64,000 nt of DNA from Megachile rotundata (taxonomy: Eukaryota; Arthropoda; Insecta; Hymenoptera; Megachilidae): the NCBI RefSeq assembly GCF_050947335.1, contig NW_027473615.1:1-64000 (forward strand). The letters are read 5' to 3'. The notes beneath the pieces are model-generated. The model made no database searches, was not told where the DNA came from, and worked only from the letters and a program-made list of their open reading frames with translations. The stretch's first letter is position 1. Each line of letters begins with the position of its first letter. Shown in pieces: positions 41,301-56,700 of this stretch. Position numbers and translations under genes: made by a program.

Positions 41301-44261
41301 TAGATTGATAATAGTGAGTGTAATAAATATAGTAATTGTAGTTCTATTGCTCATATAAGCATAATATGGCTAATAATATGAGTTAGATTGATAATAATAA
41401 GAGTAATAAGTATAGTAATTGTCGTTCTATCGATCATATAAGCATAATATGGCTAATAATATGAGTTAGATTGATAATAATAAGAGGAGTGAGTATAGTA
41501 ATGGTCGTCCTATCGATCATATAAGCATAATATGGCTAATAATATGAGTTAGATTGATAATAATAAGAGTAATGAGTATAGTAATTGTAGTTCTATCGAT
41601 TATATCTGCATAATATGGTTAATAATATGAGTTAGATTGATAATAATAAGCGTAATAAGTATAGTAAATGTAGTTCTATCGATCATATAAGCATAATATG
41701 GCTAATAATATGAGTTAGATTGATAATAATAAGAGTAATGAGTAGAGTAATTGTAGTTCTATCGATTATATCTGCATAATATGGCTAATAATATGAGTTA
41801 GATTGATAATAATAAGAGTAATAAGTATAGTAATTGTCGTCCTATCGATCATATCTGCATAATATGGTTAATAATATGAGTTGGATTGATAATAGTGAGT
41901 GTAATAAGTATAGTAATTGTAGTTCTATTGCTCATATAAGCATAATATGGCTAATAATATGAGTTAGATTGATAATAATAAGAGTAATAAGTATAGTAAT
42001 TGTAGTTCTATTGCTCATATAAGCATAATATGGTTAATACTATGAGTTAAATTGATAATAATAAGAGTAATGAGTATAGTAATTGTCGTTCTATCGGTCA
42101 TATATGCATAATATGGCTAATAATATGAGTTAGATTGATAATAATAAGAGGAGTGAGTATAGTGATTGTCGTCCTATCGATCATATAAGCATAATATGGC
42201 TAATAATATGAGTTAGATTGATAATAATAAGAGTAATAAGTATAGTAATTGTCGTTCTATCGATCATATAAGCATAATATGGCTAATAATATGAGTTAGA
42301 TTGATAATAATAAGAGGAGTGAGTATAGTAATTGTCGTCCTATCGATCATATAAGCCTAATATGGCTAATAATATGAGTTAGATTGATAATAATAAGAGT
42401 AATGAGTATAGTAATTGTCGTTCTATCGGTCATATATGCATAATATGGCTAATAATATGAGTTAGATTGATAATAATAAGAGAAATGAGTATAGTAATTG
42501 TCGTTCTATCGATCATATAAGCATAATATGGCTAATAATATGAGTTAGACTGATAATAGTGAGTGTAATCAGTATAGTAATTGTCGTTCTGTCGACCATA
42601 TAAGCATAATATGGCTAATAGTATGAGTTAGATTGATAATAATAAGAGTAATAAGTAGAGTAATTGTCGTTCTCTCGATCATATAACCATAATATGGCGA
42701 ATAATATGAGATAGATGGATAATAATAAGAGTAATAAGTATAGTAATTGTCGTCCTATCGATCATATCTGCATAATTTGGTTAATAATATGAGTTAGATT
42801 GATAATAGTGAGTGTAATAAATATAGTTATTGTAGTTCTATTGCTCATATGAGCATAATATGGCTAATAATATGAGTTAGATTGATAATAATAAGAGTAA
42901 TAAGTATAGTAATTGTCGTTCTATCGATCATATAAGCATAATATGGCTAATAATATGAGTTAGATTGATAATAATAAGAGGAGTGAGTATAGTAATGGTC
43001 GTCCTATCGATCATATAAGCATAATATGGCTAATAATATGAGTTAGATTGATAATAATAAGAGTAATGAGTATAGTAATTGTAGTTCTATCGATTATATC
43101 TGCATAATATGGTTAATAATATGAGTTAGATTGATAATAATAAGCGTAATAAGTATAGTAAATGTAGTTCTATCGATCATATGAGCATAATATGGCTAAT
43201 AATATGAGTTAGATTGATAATAGTAAGAGTAATAAGTATAGTAATTGTCGTTCTATTGATCATATCTGCATAATATGGTTAATAATATGACTTAGATTGA
43301 TAATAGTGAGTGTAATCAGTATAGTAATTGTCGTTCTATCGATCATATAAGCATAATATGGCTAATAATATGAGTTAGATTGATAATATTGAGTGTAACA
43401 AGTATAGTAATTGTCGTTCTGTCGATCATATAAGCATAATATGGCTAATAATATGAGAAAGATTGATAATAATAAGAGTAATAAGTATAGTAATTGTCGT
43501 TCTATCGATCATATAAGCATAATATGGCTAATAATGTGAGTTAGATTGATAATAATAAGAGTAATGAGTATAGTAATTGTCGTTCTATCGATCATATGAG
43601 CATAATATGGCTAATAATATGAGTTAGATTGATAATAATAAGAGCAATAAGTATAGTAATTGTCGTTCTATTGATCATATCTGCATAATATGGTTAATAA
43701 TATGACTTAGATTGATAATAGTGAGTGGAATCAGTATAGTAATTGTCGTTCTATCGATCATATCTGCATAATGTGGTTAATAATATGAGTTAGATTGATA
43801 ATATTGAGTGTAATAAGTATAGTAATTGTAGTTCTATCGATTATATCTGCATAATATGGCTAATAATATGAGTTAGATTGATAATAATAAGAGTAATAAG
43901 TATAGTAATTGTCGTCCTATCGATCATATCTGCATAATATGGTTAATAATATGAGTTGGATTGATAATAGTGAGTGTAATAAGTATAGTAATTGTAGTTC
44001 TATTGCTCATATAAGCATAATATGGCTAATAATATGAGTTAGATTGATAATAATAAGAGTAATAAGTATAGTAATTGTAGTTCTATTGCTCATATAAGCA
44101 TAATATGGTTAATACTATGAGTTAAATTGATAATAATAGGAGTAATAAGTATAGTAATTGTCGTTCTATCGATCATATAAGCATAATATGGCTAATAATA
44201 TGAGTTAGATTGATAATAATAAGAGGAGTGAGTATAGTAATTGTCGTTCTATCGGTCATAT

Positions 44262-47200
44262 ATGCATAATATGGCTAATAATATGAGTTAGATTGATAAA
44301 AATAAGAGAAATGCGTATAGTAATTGTCGTTCTATCGATCATATAAGCATAATATGGCTAGTAATTTGAGATAGATGGATAATAATAAGAGTAATAAGTA
44401 TAGTAATTGTCGTCCTATCGATCATATCTGCATAATTTGGTTAATAATATGTGTTAGATTGATAATAGTGAGTGTAATAAATATAGTAATTGTAGTTCTA
44501 TTGCTCATATAAGCATAATATGGCTAATAATATGAGTTAGATTGATAATAATAGGAGTAATAAGTATAGTAATTGTCGTTCTATCGATCATATAAGCATA
44601 ATATGGCTAATAATATGAGTTAGATTGATAATAATAAGAGGAGTGAGTATAGTGATTGTCGTCCTATCGATCATATAAGCATAATATGGCGAATAATATG
44701 AGTTAGATTGATAATAATAAGAGTAATAAGTATAGTAATTGTCGTTCTATCGATCATATAAGCATAATATGGCTAATAATATGAGTTAGATTGATAATAA
44801 TAAGAGGAGTGAGTATAGTAATTGTCGTCCTATCGATCATATAAGCCTAATATGGCTAATAATATGAGTTAGATTGATAATAATAAGAGTAATGAGTATA
44901 GTAATTGTCGTTCTATCGGTCATATATGCATAATATGGCTAATAATATGAGTTAGATTGATAATAATAAGAGAAATGAGTATAGTAATTGTCGTTCTATC
45001 GATCATATAAGCATAATATGGCTAATAATATGAGTTAGATTGATAATAGTGAGTGTAATCAGTATAGTAATTGTCGTTCTGTCGATCATATAAGCATAAT
45101 ATGGCTAATAGTATGAGTTAGATGGATAATAATAAGAGTAATAAGTAGAGTAATTGTCGTTCTCTCGATCATATAACCATAATATGGCGAATAATATGAG
45201 ATAGATGGATAATAATAAGAGTAATAAGTATAGTAATTGTCGTCCTATCGATCATATCTGCATAATTTGGTTAATAATATGAGTTAGATTGATAATAGTG
45301 AGTGTAATAAATATAGTAATTGTAGTTCTATTGCTCATATAAGCATAATATGGCTAATAATATGAGTTAGATTGATAATAATAAGAGTAATAAGTATAGT
45401 AATTGTCGTTCTATCGATCATATAAGCATAATATGGCTAATAATATGAGTTAGATTGATAATAATAAGAGGAGTGAGTATAGTAATTGTCGTCCTATCGA
45501 TCATATAAGCATAATATGGCTAATAATATGAGTTAGATTGATAATAATAAGAGTAATGAGTATAGTAATTGTTGTTCTATCGCTAATATCTGCATAATAT
45601 GGTTAATAATATGGGTTAGATTGATAATTATAAGCGTAATAAGTATAGTAAATGTAGTTCTATCGATCATATAAGCATAATATGGCTAATAATATGAGTT
45701 AGATTGATAATAATAAGAGTAATGAGTATAGTAATTGTAGTTCTATCGATTATATCTGCATAATATAGCTAATAATATGAGTTAGATTGATAATAATAAG
45801 AGTAATAAGTATAGTAATTGTCGTCCTATCGATCATATCTGCATAATATGGTTAATAATAAGAGTTGGATTGATAATAGTGAGTGTAATAAGTATAGTAA
45901 TTGTCGTTCTATCGATCATATAAGCATAATATGGCTAATAATATGAGTTAGATTGATAATAATAAGAGTAATGAGTATAGTAATTGTAGTTCTATCGATT
46001 ATATCTGCATAATATGGTTAATAATATGAGTTAGATTGATAATAATAAGCGTAATAAGTATAGTAAATGTAGTTCTATCGATCATATAAGCATAATATGG
46101 CTAATAATATGAGTTAGATTGATAATAATAAGAGTAATGAGTATAGTAGTTGTAGTTCTATCGATTATATCTGCATAATATGGCTAATAATATGAGTTAG
46201 ATTGATAATAATAAGAGTAATAAGTATAGTAATTGTCGTCCTATCGATCATATCTGCATAATATGGTTAATAATATGAGTTGGATTGATAATAGTGAGTG
46301 TAATAAGTATAGTAATTGTAGTTCTATTGCTCATGTAAGCATAATATGGCTAATAATATGAGTTAGATTGATAATAATAAGAGTAATAAGTATAGTAATT
46401 GTAGTTCTATTGCTCATATAAGCATAATATGGTTAATACTATGAGTTAAATTGATAATAATAAGAGTAATGAGTATAGTAATTGTGGTTCTATCGGTCAT
46501 ATATGCATAATATGGCTAATAATATGAGTTAGATTGATAAAAATAAGAGAAATGCGTATAGTAATTGTCGTTCTATCGATCATATAAGCATAATATGGCT
46601 AGTAATTTGAGATAGATGGATAATAATAAGAGTAATAAGTATAGTAATTGTCGTCCTATCGATCATATCTGCATAATTTGGTTAATAATATGTGTTAGAT
46701 TGATAATAGTGGGTGTAATAAATATAGTAATTGTAGTTCTATTGCTCATATAAGCATAATATGGCTAATAATATGAGTTAGATTGATAATAATAGGAGTA
46801 ATAAGTATAGTAATTGTCGTTCTATCGATCATATAAGCATAATATGGCTAATAATATGAGTTAGATTGATAATAATAAGAGGAGTGATTATAGTGATTGT
46901 CGTCCTATCGATCATATAAGCATAATATGGCTAATAATATGAGTTAGATTGATAATAATAAGAGTAATAAGTATAGTAATTGTCGTTCTATCGATCATAT
47001 AAGCATAATATGGCTAATAATATGAATTAGATTGATAATAATAAGAGGAGTGAGTATAGTAATTGTCGTCCTATCGATCATATAAGCCTAATATGGCTAA
47101 TAATATGAGTTAGATTGATAATAATAAGAGTAATGAGTATAGTAATTGTCGTTCTATCGGTCATATATGCATAATATGGCTAATAATATGAGTTAGATTG

Positions 47201-50200
47201 ATAATAATAAGAGAAATGAGTATAGTAATTGTCGTTCTATCGATCATATAAGCATAATATGGCTAATAATATGAGTTAGACTGATAATAGTGAGTGTAAT
47301 CAGTATAGTAATTGTCGTTCTGTCGACCATATAAGCATAATATGGCTAATAGTATGAGTTAGATTGATAATAATAAGAGTAATAAGTAGAGTAATTGTCG
47401 TTCTCTCGATCATATAACCATAATATGGCGAATAATATGAGATAGATGGATAATAATAAGAGTAATAAGTATAGTAATTGTCGTCCTATCGATCATATCT
47501 GCATAATTTGGTTAATAATATGAGTTAGATTGATAATAGTGAGTGTAATAAATATAGTTATTGTAGTTCTATTGCTCATATGAGCATAATATGGCTAATA
47601 ATATGAGTTAGATTGATAATAATAAGAGTAATAAGTATAGTAATTGTCGTTCTATCGATCATATAAGCATAATATGGCTAATAATATGAGTTAGATTGAT
47701 AATAATAAGAGGAGTGAGTATAGTAATGGTCGTCCTATCGATCATATAAGCATAATATGGCTAATAATATGAGTTAGATTGATAATAATAAGAGTAATGA
47801 GTATAGTAATTGTAGTTCTATCGATTATATCTGCATAATATGGTTAATAATATGAGTTAGATTGATAATAATAAGCGTAATAAGTATAGTAAATGTAGTT
47901 CTATCGATCATATGAGCATAATATGGCTAATAATATGAGTTAGATTGATAATAGTAAGAGTAATAAGTATAGTAATTGTCGTTCTATTGATCATATCTGC
48001 ATAATATGGTTAATAATATGACTTAGATTGATAATAGTGAGTGTAATCAGTATAGTAATTGTCGTTCTATCGATCATATCTGCATAATATGGTTAATAAT
48101 ATGAGTTGGATTGATAATAGTGAGTGTAATAAGTATAGTAATTGTAGTTCTATTGCTCATATAAGCATAATATGGCTAATAATATGAGTTAGATTGATAA
48201 TAATAAGAGTAATAAGTATAGTAATTGTAGTTCTATTGCTCATATAAGCATAATATGGTTAATACTATGAGTTAAATTGATAATAATAAGAGTAATGAGT
48301 ATAGTAATTGTCGTTCTATCGGTCATATATGCATAATATGGCTAATAATATGAGTTAGATTGATAAAAATAAGAGAAATGCGTATAGTAATTGTCGTTCT
48401 ATCGATCATATAAGCATAATATGGCTAGTAATTTGAGATAGATGGATAATAATAAGAGTAATAAGTATAGTAATTGTCGTCCTATCGATCATATCTGCAT
48501 AATTTGGTTAATAATATGTGTTAGATTGATAATAGTGAGTGTAATAAATATAGTAATTGTAGTTCTATTGCTCATATAAGCATAATATGGCTAATAATAT
48601 GAGTTAGATTGATAATAATAGGAGTAATAAGTATAGTAATTGTCGTTCTATCGATCATATAAGCATAATATGGCTAATAATATGAGTTAGATTGATAATA
48701 ATAAGAGGAGTGAGTATAGTGATTGTCGTCCTATCGATCATATAAGCATAATATGGCGAATAATATGAGTTAGATTGATAATAATAAGAGTAATAAGTAT
48801 AGTAATTGTCGTTCTATCGATCATATAAGCATAATATGGCTAATAATATGAGTTAGATTGATAATAATAAGAGGAGTGAGTATAGTAATTGTCGTCCTAT
48901 CGATCATATAAGCCTAATATGGCTAATAATATGAGTTAGATTGATAATAATAAGAGTAATGAGTATAGTAATTGTCGTTCTATCGGTCATATATGCATAA
49001 TATGGCTAATAATATGAGTTAGATTGATAATAATAAGAGAAATGAGTATAGTAATTGTCGTTCTATCGATCATATAAGCATAATATGGCTAATAATATGA
49101 GTTAGATTGATAATAGTGAGTGTAATCAGTATAGTAATTGTCGTTCTGTCGATCATATAAGCATAATATGGCTAATAGTATGAGTTAGATTGATAATAAT
49201 AAGAGTAATAAGTAGAGTAATTGTCGTTCTCTCGATCATATAACCATAATATGGCGAATAATATGAGATAGATGGATAATAATAAGAGTAATAAGTATAG
49301 TAATTGTCGTCCTATCGATCATATCTGCATAATTTGGTTAATAATATGAGTTAGATTGATAATAGTGAGTGTAATAAATATAGTAATTGTAGTTCTATTG
49401 CTCATATAAGCATAATATGGCTACTAATATGAGTTAGATTGATAATAATAAGAGTAATAAGTATAGTAATTGTCGTTCTATCGATCATATAAGCATAATA
49501 TGGCTAATAATATGAGTTAGATTGATAATAATAAGAGGAGTGAGTATAGTAATTGTGGTCCTATCGATCATATAAGCATAATATGGCTAATAATATGAGT
49601 TAGATTGATAATAATAAGAGTAATGAGTATAGTAATTGTAGTTCTATCGCTAATATCTGCATAATATGGTTAATAATATGAGTTAGATTGATAATTATAA
49701 GCGTAATAAGTATAGTAAATGTAGTTCTATCGATCATATAAGCATAATATGGCTAATAATATGAGTTAGATTGATAATAATAAGAGTAATGAGTATAGTA
49801 ATTGTAGTTCTATCGATTATATCTGCATAATATAGCTAATAATATGAGTTAGATTGATAATAATAAGAGTAATAAGTATAGTAATTGTCGTCCTATCGAT
49901 CATATCTGCATAATATGGTTAATAATAAGAGTTGGATTGATAATAGTGAGTGTAATAAGTATAGTAATTGTCGTTCTATCGATCATATAAGCATAATATG
50001 GCTAATAATATGAGTTAGATTGATAATAATAAGAGTAATGAGTATAGTAATTGTAGTTCTATCGATTATATCTGCATAATATGGTTAATAATATGAGTTA
50101 GATTGATAATAATAAGCGTAATAAGTATAGTAAATGTAGTTCTATCGATCATATAAACATAATATGGCTAATAATATGAGTTAGATTGATAATAATAAGA

Positions 50201-51337
50201 GTAATGAGTATAGTAATTGTAGTTCTATCGATTATATCTGCATAATATGGCTAATAATATGAGTTAGATTGATAATAATAAGAGTAATAAGTATAGTAAT
50301 TGTCGTCCTATCGATCATATCTGCATAATATGGTTAATAATATGAGTTGGATTGATAATAGTGAGTGTAATAAGTATAGTAATTGTAGTTCTATTGCTCA
50401 TATAAGCATAATATGGCTAATAATATGAGTTAGATTGATAATAATAAGAGTAATAAGTATAGTAATTGTAGTTCTATTGCTCATATAAGCATAATATGGT
50501 TAATACTATGAGTTAAATTGATAATAATAAGAGTAATGAGTATAGTAATTGTGGTTCTATCGGTCATATATGCATAATATGGCTAATAATATGAGTTAGA
50601 TTGATAAAAATAAGAGAAATGCGTATAGTAATTGTCGTTCTATCGATCATATAAGCATAATATGGCTAGTAATTTGAGATAGATGGATAATAATAAGAGT
50701 AATAAGTATAGTAATTGTCGTCCTATCGAGCATATCTGCATAATTTGGTTAATAATATGTGTTAGATTGATAATAGTGAGTGTAATAAATATAGTAATTG
50801 TAGTTCTATTGCTCATATAAGCATAATATGGCTAATAACATGAGTTAGATTGATAATAATAGGAGTAATAAGTATAGTAATTGTCGTTCTATCGATCATA
50901 TAAGCATAATATGGCTAATAATATGAGTTAGATTGATAATAATAAGAGGAGTGAGTATAGTGATTGTCGTCCTATCGATCATATAAGCATAATATGGCTA
51001 ATAATATGAGTTAGATTGATAATAATAAGAGTAATAAGTATAGTAATTGTCGTTCTATCGATCATATAAGCATAATATGGCTAATAATATGAGTTAGATT
51101 GATAATAATAAGAGGAGTGAGTATAGTAATTGTCGTCCTATCGATCATATAAGCCTAATATGGCTAATAATATGAGTTAGATTGATAATAATAAGAGTAA
51201 TGAGTATAGTAATTGTCGTTCTATCGGTCATATATGCATAATATGGCTAATAATATGAGTTAGATTGATAATAATAAGAGAAATGAGTATAGTAATTGTC
51301 GTTCTATCGATCATATAAGCATAATATGGCTAATAAT
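44262..51337 (+). repeat. Pair of 36-monomer blocks spaced 49 monomers (4067 bp)
   Basis: About 44262-47270 matches about 48329-51337. aaatgcgtatag at 44312, 46553, 48379 and 50620 alternates spacings of 27, 22 and 27 monomers, and the odd ataataagagttgg monomer lies at 45861 and 49928. Several substitutions separate the copies (for example near 45126, 45488 and 45571). The 47281-48080 part resembles 42541-43340 instead, so the array is a mosaic here. Confidence 0.75.
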
Positions 51338-51671
51338 ATGAGTTAGATTGATAATAGTGAGTGTAATCAGTATAGTAATTGTCGTTCTGTCGATCATATA
51401 AGCATAATATGGCTAATAGTATGAGTTAGATTGATAATAATAAGAGTAATAAGTAGAGTAATTGTCGTTCTCTCGATCATATAACCATAATATGGCGAAT
51501 AATATGAGATAGATGGATAATAATAAGAGTAATAAGTATAGTAATTGTCGTCCTATCGATCATATCTGCATAATTTGGTTAATAATATGAGTTAGATTGA
51601 TAATAGTGAGTGTAATAAATATAGTAATTGTAGTTCTATTGCTCATATAAGCATAATATGGCTAATAATAT
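48905..51671 (+). repeat. 2.8-kb block copied again at 60526-63292
   Basis: Rare variants gtggtcctatcg (49555), atataaacataat (near 50155), cgagcatatctg (near 50728) and ataacatgag (near 50838) all recur 11621 bp downstream. That is 140 monomers plus the one extra base near 60513. Shared private variants at four sites show common descent rather than chance. Confidence 0.8.
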
Positions 51672-53082
51672 GAGTTAGATTGATAGTAATAAGAGTAATA
51701 AGTATAGTAATTGTCGTTCTATCGATCATATAAGCATAATATGGCTAATAATATGAGTTAGATTGATAATAATAAGAGGAGTGAGTATAGTAATTGTCGT
51801 CCTATCGATCATATAAGCATAATATGGCTAATAATATGAGTTAGATTGATAATAATAAGAGTAATGAGTATAGTAATTGTAGTTCTATCGCTAATATCTG
51901 CATAATATGGTTAATAATATGAGTTAGATTGATAATTATAAGCGTAATAAGTATAGTAAATGTAGTTCTATCGATCATATAAGCATAATATGGCTAATAA
52001 TATGAGTTAGATTGATAATAATAAGAGTAATGAGTATAGTAATTGTAGTTCTATCGATTATATCTGCATAATATGGCTAATAATATGAGTTAGATTGATA
52101 ATAATAAGAGTAATAAGTATAGTAATTGTCGTCCTATCGATCATATCTGCATAATATGGTTAATAATATGAGTTGGATTGATAATAGTGAGTGTAATAAG
52201 AATAGTAATTGTCGTTCTATCGATCATATAAGCATAATATGGCTAATAATATGAGTTAGATTGATAATAATAAGAGGAGTGAGTATAGTAATTGTCGTCC
52301 GATCGATCATATAAGCATAATATGGCTAATAATATGAGTTAGATTGATAATAATAAGAGGAGTGAGTATAGTAATTGTCGTCCTATCGATCATATAAGCA
52401 TAATATGGCTAATAATATGAGTTAGATTGATAATAATAAGAGTAATGAGTATAGTAATTGTAGTTCTATCGATTATATCTGCATAATATGGTTAATAATA
52501 TGAGTTAGATTGATAATAATAAGCGTAATAAGTATAGTAAATGTAGTTCTATCGATCATATAAGCATAATATGGCTAATAATATGACTTAGATTGATAAT
52601 AATAAGAGTAGTGAGTATAGTAATTGTCGTTCTATCGATCATAGAAGCATAATATGGCTAATAATGTGAGTTAGATTGATAATAATAAGAGTAATGAGTA
52701 TAGTAATTGTCGTTCTATCGATCATACAAGCATAATATAGCTAATAATATGAGTTAGATTGATAATAATAAGAGTAATGAGTATAGTAATTGTCGTTCTA
52801 TCGGTCATATATGCATAATATGTCTAATAATATGAGTTAGATTGATAATAATAAGAGAAATGAGTATAGTAATTGTCGTTCCACCGATCATATAAGCATA
52901 ATATGGCTAATAATTTGAGATAGATGGATAATAATAAGAGTAATAAGTATAGTAATTGCCGTCCTATCGATCATATCTGCATAATATGGTTAATAATATG
53001 AGTTAGATTGATAATAGTGAGTGTAATAAGTATAGTAATTGTAGTTCTATTGCTCATATAAGCATAATATGGTTAATAATAT

Positions 53083-53790
53083 GCGTTAGATTGATAATAA
53101 TAAGAGTAATGAATATAGTAATTGCCGCTCTATCGATCATATAAGCATAATATGGCTAATAATATGAGTTAGATTGATAATAATACGGGTAATGAGTATA
53201 GTAATTGTCGTTCTATCTACCATATAAGCTTAATACGGTTAATAATATGAGTTAGATTGATAATAATAAGAGTAATAAGTATAGTAATTGTAGTTCTATC
53301 GATCATATAAGCATAATATGGCTAATAATATGAGTTAGATTGATAATAATAAGAGTAATAAGTATAGTAATTGTCGTTCTATTGATCATATAAGCATAAT
53401 ATGGCGAATAATATGAGTTAGATGGATAATAATAAGAGTAGTGAGTATAGTAATTGTCGTTCTATCGATCATATAAGCATAATATAGCTAATAATATGAG
53501 TTAGATTGATAATAATAAGAGTAATGAGTATAGTAGTTGTAGTTCTATCGATTATATCTGCATAATATGGTTATTAGTATGAGTTAGATTGATAATAATA
53601 AGAGTAATAAGTATAGTAATTGTACTTCTATCGATTATATCTGCATAATATGGCTAATAATATGAGTTAGATTGATAATAATAAGAGTAATAAGTATAGT
53701 AATTGTAGTTCTATTGCTCATATAAGCATAATATGGTTAATACTATGAGTTAAATTGATAATAATAAGAGTAATGAGTATAGTAATTGTC
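53083..53790 (+). repeat. Block copied again at 63293-64000
   Basis: The gccgctctatcg and ctatctaccatataagc variants and the following ggttattagtatgag and gtacttctatcg monomers recur at an offset of 10210 bp (123 monomers plus one base) up to the end of the window. The copy probably continues beyond it. Confidence 0.75.
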
Positions 53791-56700
53791 GTTCTATCGG
53801 TCATATATGCATAATATGTCTAATAATATGAGTTAGATTGATAATAATAAGAGAAATGAGTATAGTAATTGTCGTTCCACCGATCATATAAGCATAATAT
53901 GGCTAATAATTTGAGATAGATGGATAATAATAAGAGTAATAAGTATAGTAATTGCCGCCCTATCGATCATATCTGCATAATATGGTTAATAATATGAGTT
54001 AGATTGATAATAGTGAGTGTAATAAGTATAGTAATTGTAGTTCTATTGCTCATATAAGCATAATATGGTTAATAATATGCGTTAGATTGATAATAATAAG
54101 AGTAATGAATATAGTAATTGCCGCTCTATCGATCATATAAGCATAATATGGCTAATAATATGAGTTAGATTGATAATAATACGCGTAATGAGTATAGTAA
54201 TTGTCGTTCTATCTATCATATAAGCTTAATACGGTTAATAATATGAGTTAGATTGATAATAATAAGAGTAATAAGTATAGTAATTGTAGTTCTATCGATC
54301 ATATAAGCATAATATGGCTAATAATATGAGTTAGATTGATAATAATAAGAGTAATAAGTATAGTAATTGTCGTTCTATTGATCATATAAGCATAATATGG
54401 CTAATAATATGAGTTAGATTGATAATAATAAGAGTAATGAGTATAGTAATTGTCGTTCTATCGGTCATATATGCATAATATGGCTAATAATATGAGTTAG
54501 ATTGATAATAATAAGAGAAATGAGTATAGTAATTGTCGTTCTATCGATCATATAAGCATAATATGGCTAATAATATGAGTTAGACTGATAATAGTGAGTG
54601 TAATCAGTATAGTAATTGTCGTTCTGTCGATCATATAAGCATAATATGGCTAATAGTATGAGTTAGATTGATAATAATAAGAGTAATAAGTATAGTAATT
54701 GTCGTTCTATCGATCATATAAGCATAATATGGCTAATAATATGAGTTAGATTGATAATAATAAGAGTAATGAGTACAGTAATTGTAGTTCTATCGACTAT
54801 ATCTGCATAATATGGTTAATAATATGAGTTAGATTGATAATAATAAGCGTAATAAGTATAGTAAATGTAGTTCTATCGATCATATAAGCATAATATGGCT
54901 AATAATATGAGTTAGATTGATAATAATAAGAGTAATGAGTATAGTAGTTGTCGTTCTATCGGTCATATATGCATAATATGGCTAATGATATGAGTTAGAT
55001 TAATAATAATAAGAGAAATGAGTATAGTAATTGCCGTTCTATCGATCATATAAGCATAATATGGCTAATAATTTGAGATAGATGGATAATAATAAGAGTA
55101 ATAAGTATAGTAATTGTAGTTCTATTGCTCATATAAGCATAATATGGTTAATAATATGCGTTAGATTGATAATAATAAGAGTAATGAATATAGTAATTGC
55201 CGTTCTATCGATCATATAAGCATAATATGGCTAATAATATGAGTTAGATTGATAATAACAGGAGTAAAAAGTATAGTAGTTGTCGTTCTATCGATCATAT
55301 AAGCATAATATGGCTAATAATATGAGGTAGATTGATAATAATAAGAGTAATAAGTATAGTAATTGTCGTCCTATCTATCATATTTGCATAATATGGTTAA
55401 TAATATGAGTTAGATTGATAATAGTGAGTGTAATAAGTATAGTAATTGTAGTTCTATTGCTCATATAAGCATAATATGGTTAATAATATGACTTAGATTA
55501 ATAATAGTGAGTGGAATCAGTATAGTAATTGTCGTTCTATCGATCATATCTGCATAATGTGGTTAATAATATGAGTTAGATTGATAATATTGAGTGTAAT
55601 AAGTATAGTAATTGTCGTTCTGTCGATCATATAAGCATAATATGGCTAATAATATGAGTTAGATTGATAATAATAAGAGTAATAAGTATAGGAATTGTCG
55701 TTCTATTGATCATATAAGCATAATATGGCTAATAATATGAGATAGATTGATAATAATAAGAGTAATGAGTATAGTAATTGTCGTCCTATCGATCATATCT
55801 GCATAATTTGGTTAATAATATGAGTTAGATTGATAATAGTGAGTGTAATAAATATAGTAATTGTAGTTCTATTGCTCATATAAGCATAATATGGCTAATA
55901 ATATGAGTTAGATTGATAATAATAAGAGTAATAAGTATAGTAATTGTCGTTCTATCGATCATATAAGCATAATATGGCTAATAATATGAGTTAGATTGAT
56001 AATAATAAGAGGAGTGAGTATAGTAATTGTCGTCCTATCGATCATATAAGCATAATATGGCTAATAATATGAGTTAGATTGATAATAATAAGAGTAATGA
56101 GTATAGTAATTGTAGTTCTATCGATTATATCTGCATAATATGGTTAATAATATGAGTTAGATTGAGAATAATAAGCGTAATAAGTATAGTAAATGTAGTT
56201 CTATCGATCATATAAGCATAATATGGCTAATAATATGAGTTAGATTGATAATAATAAGAGTAATGAGTATAGTAATTGTAGTTCTATCGATTATATCTGC
56301 ATAATATGGCTAATAATATGAGTTAGACTGATAATAATAAGAGTAATAAGTATAGTAATTGTCGTCCTATCGATCATATCTGCATAATATGGTTAATAAT
56401 ATGAGTTGGATTGATAATAGTGAGTGTAATAAGTATAGTAATTGTAGTTCTATTGCTCATATAAGCATAATATAGCTAATAATATGAGTTAGATTGATAA
56501 TAATAAGAGTAATGAGTATAGTAGTTGTAGTTCTATCGATTATATCTGCATAATATGGTTATTAGTATGAGTTAGATTGATAATAATAAGAGTAATAAGT
56601 ATAGTAATTGTACTTCTATCGATTATATCTGCATAATATGGCTAATAATATGAGTTAGATTGATAATAATAAGAGTAATAAGTATAGTAATTGTAGTTCT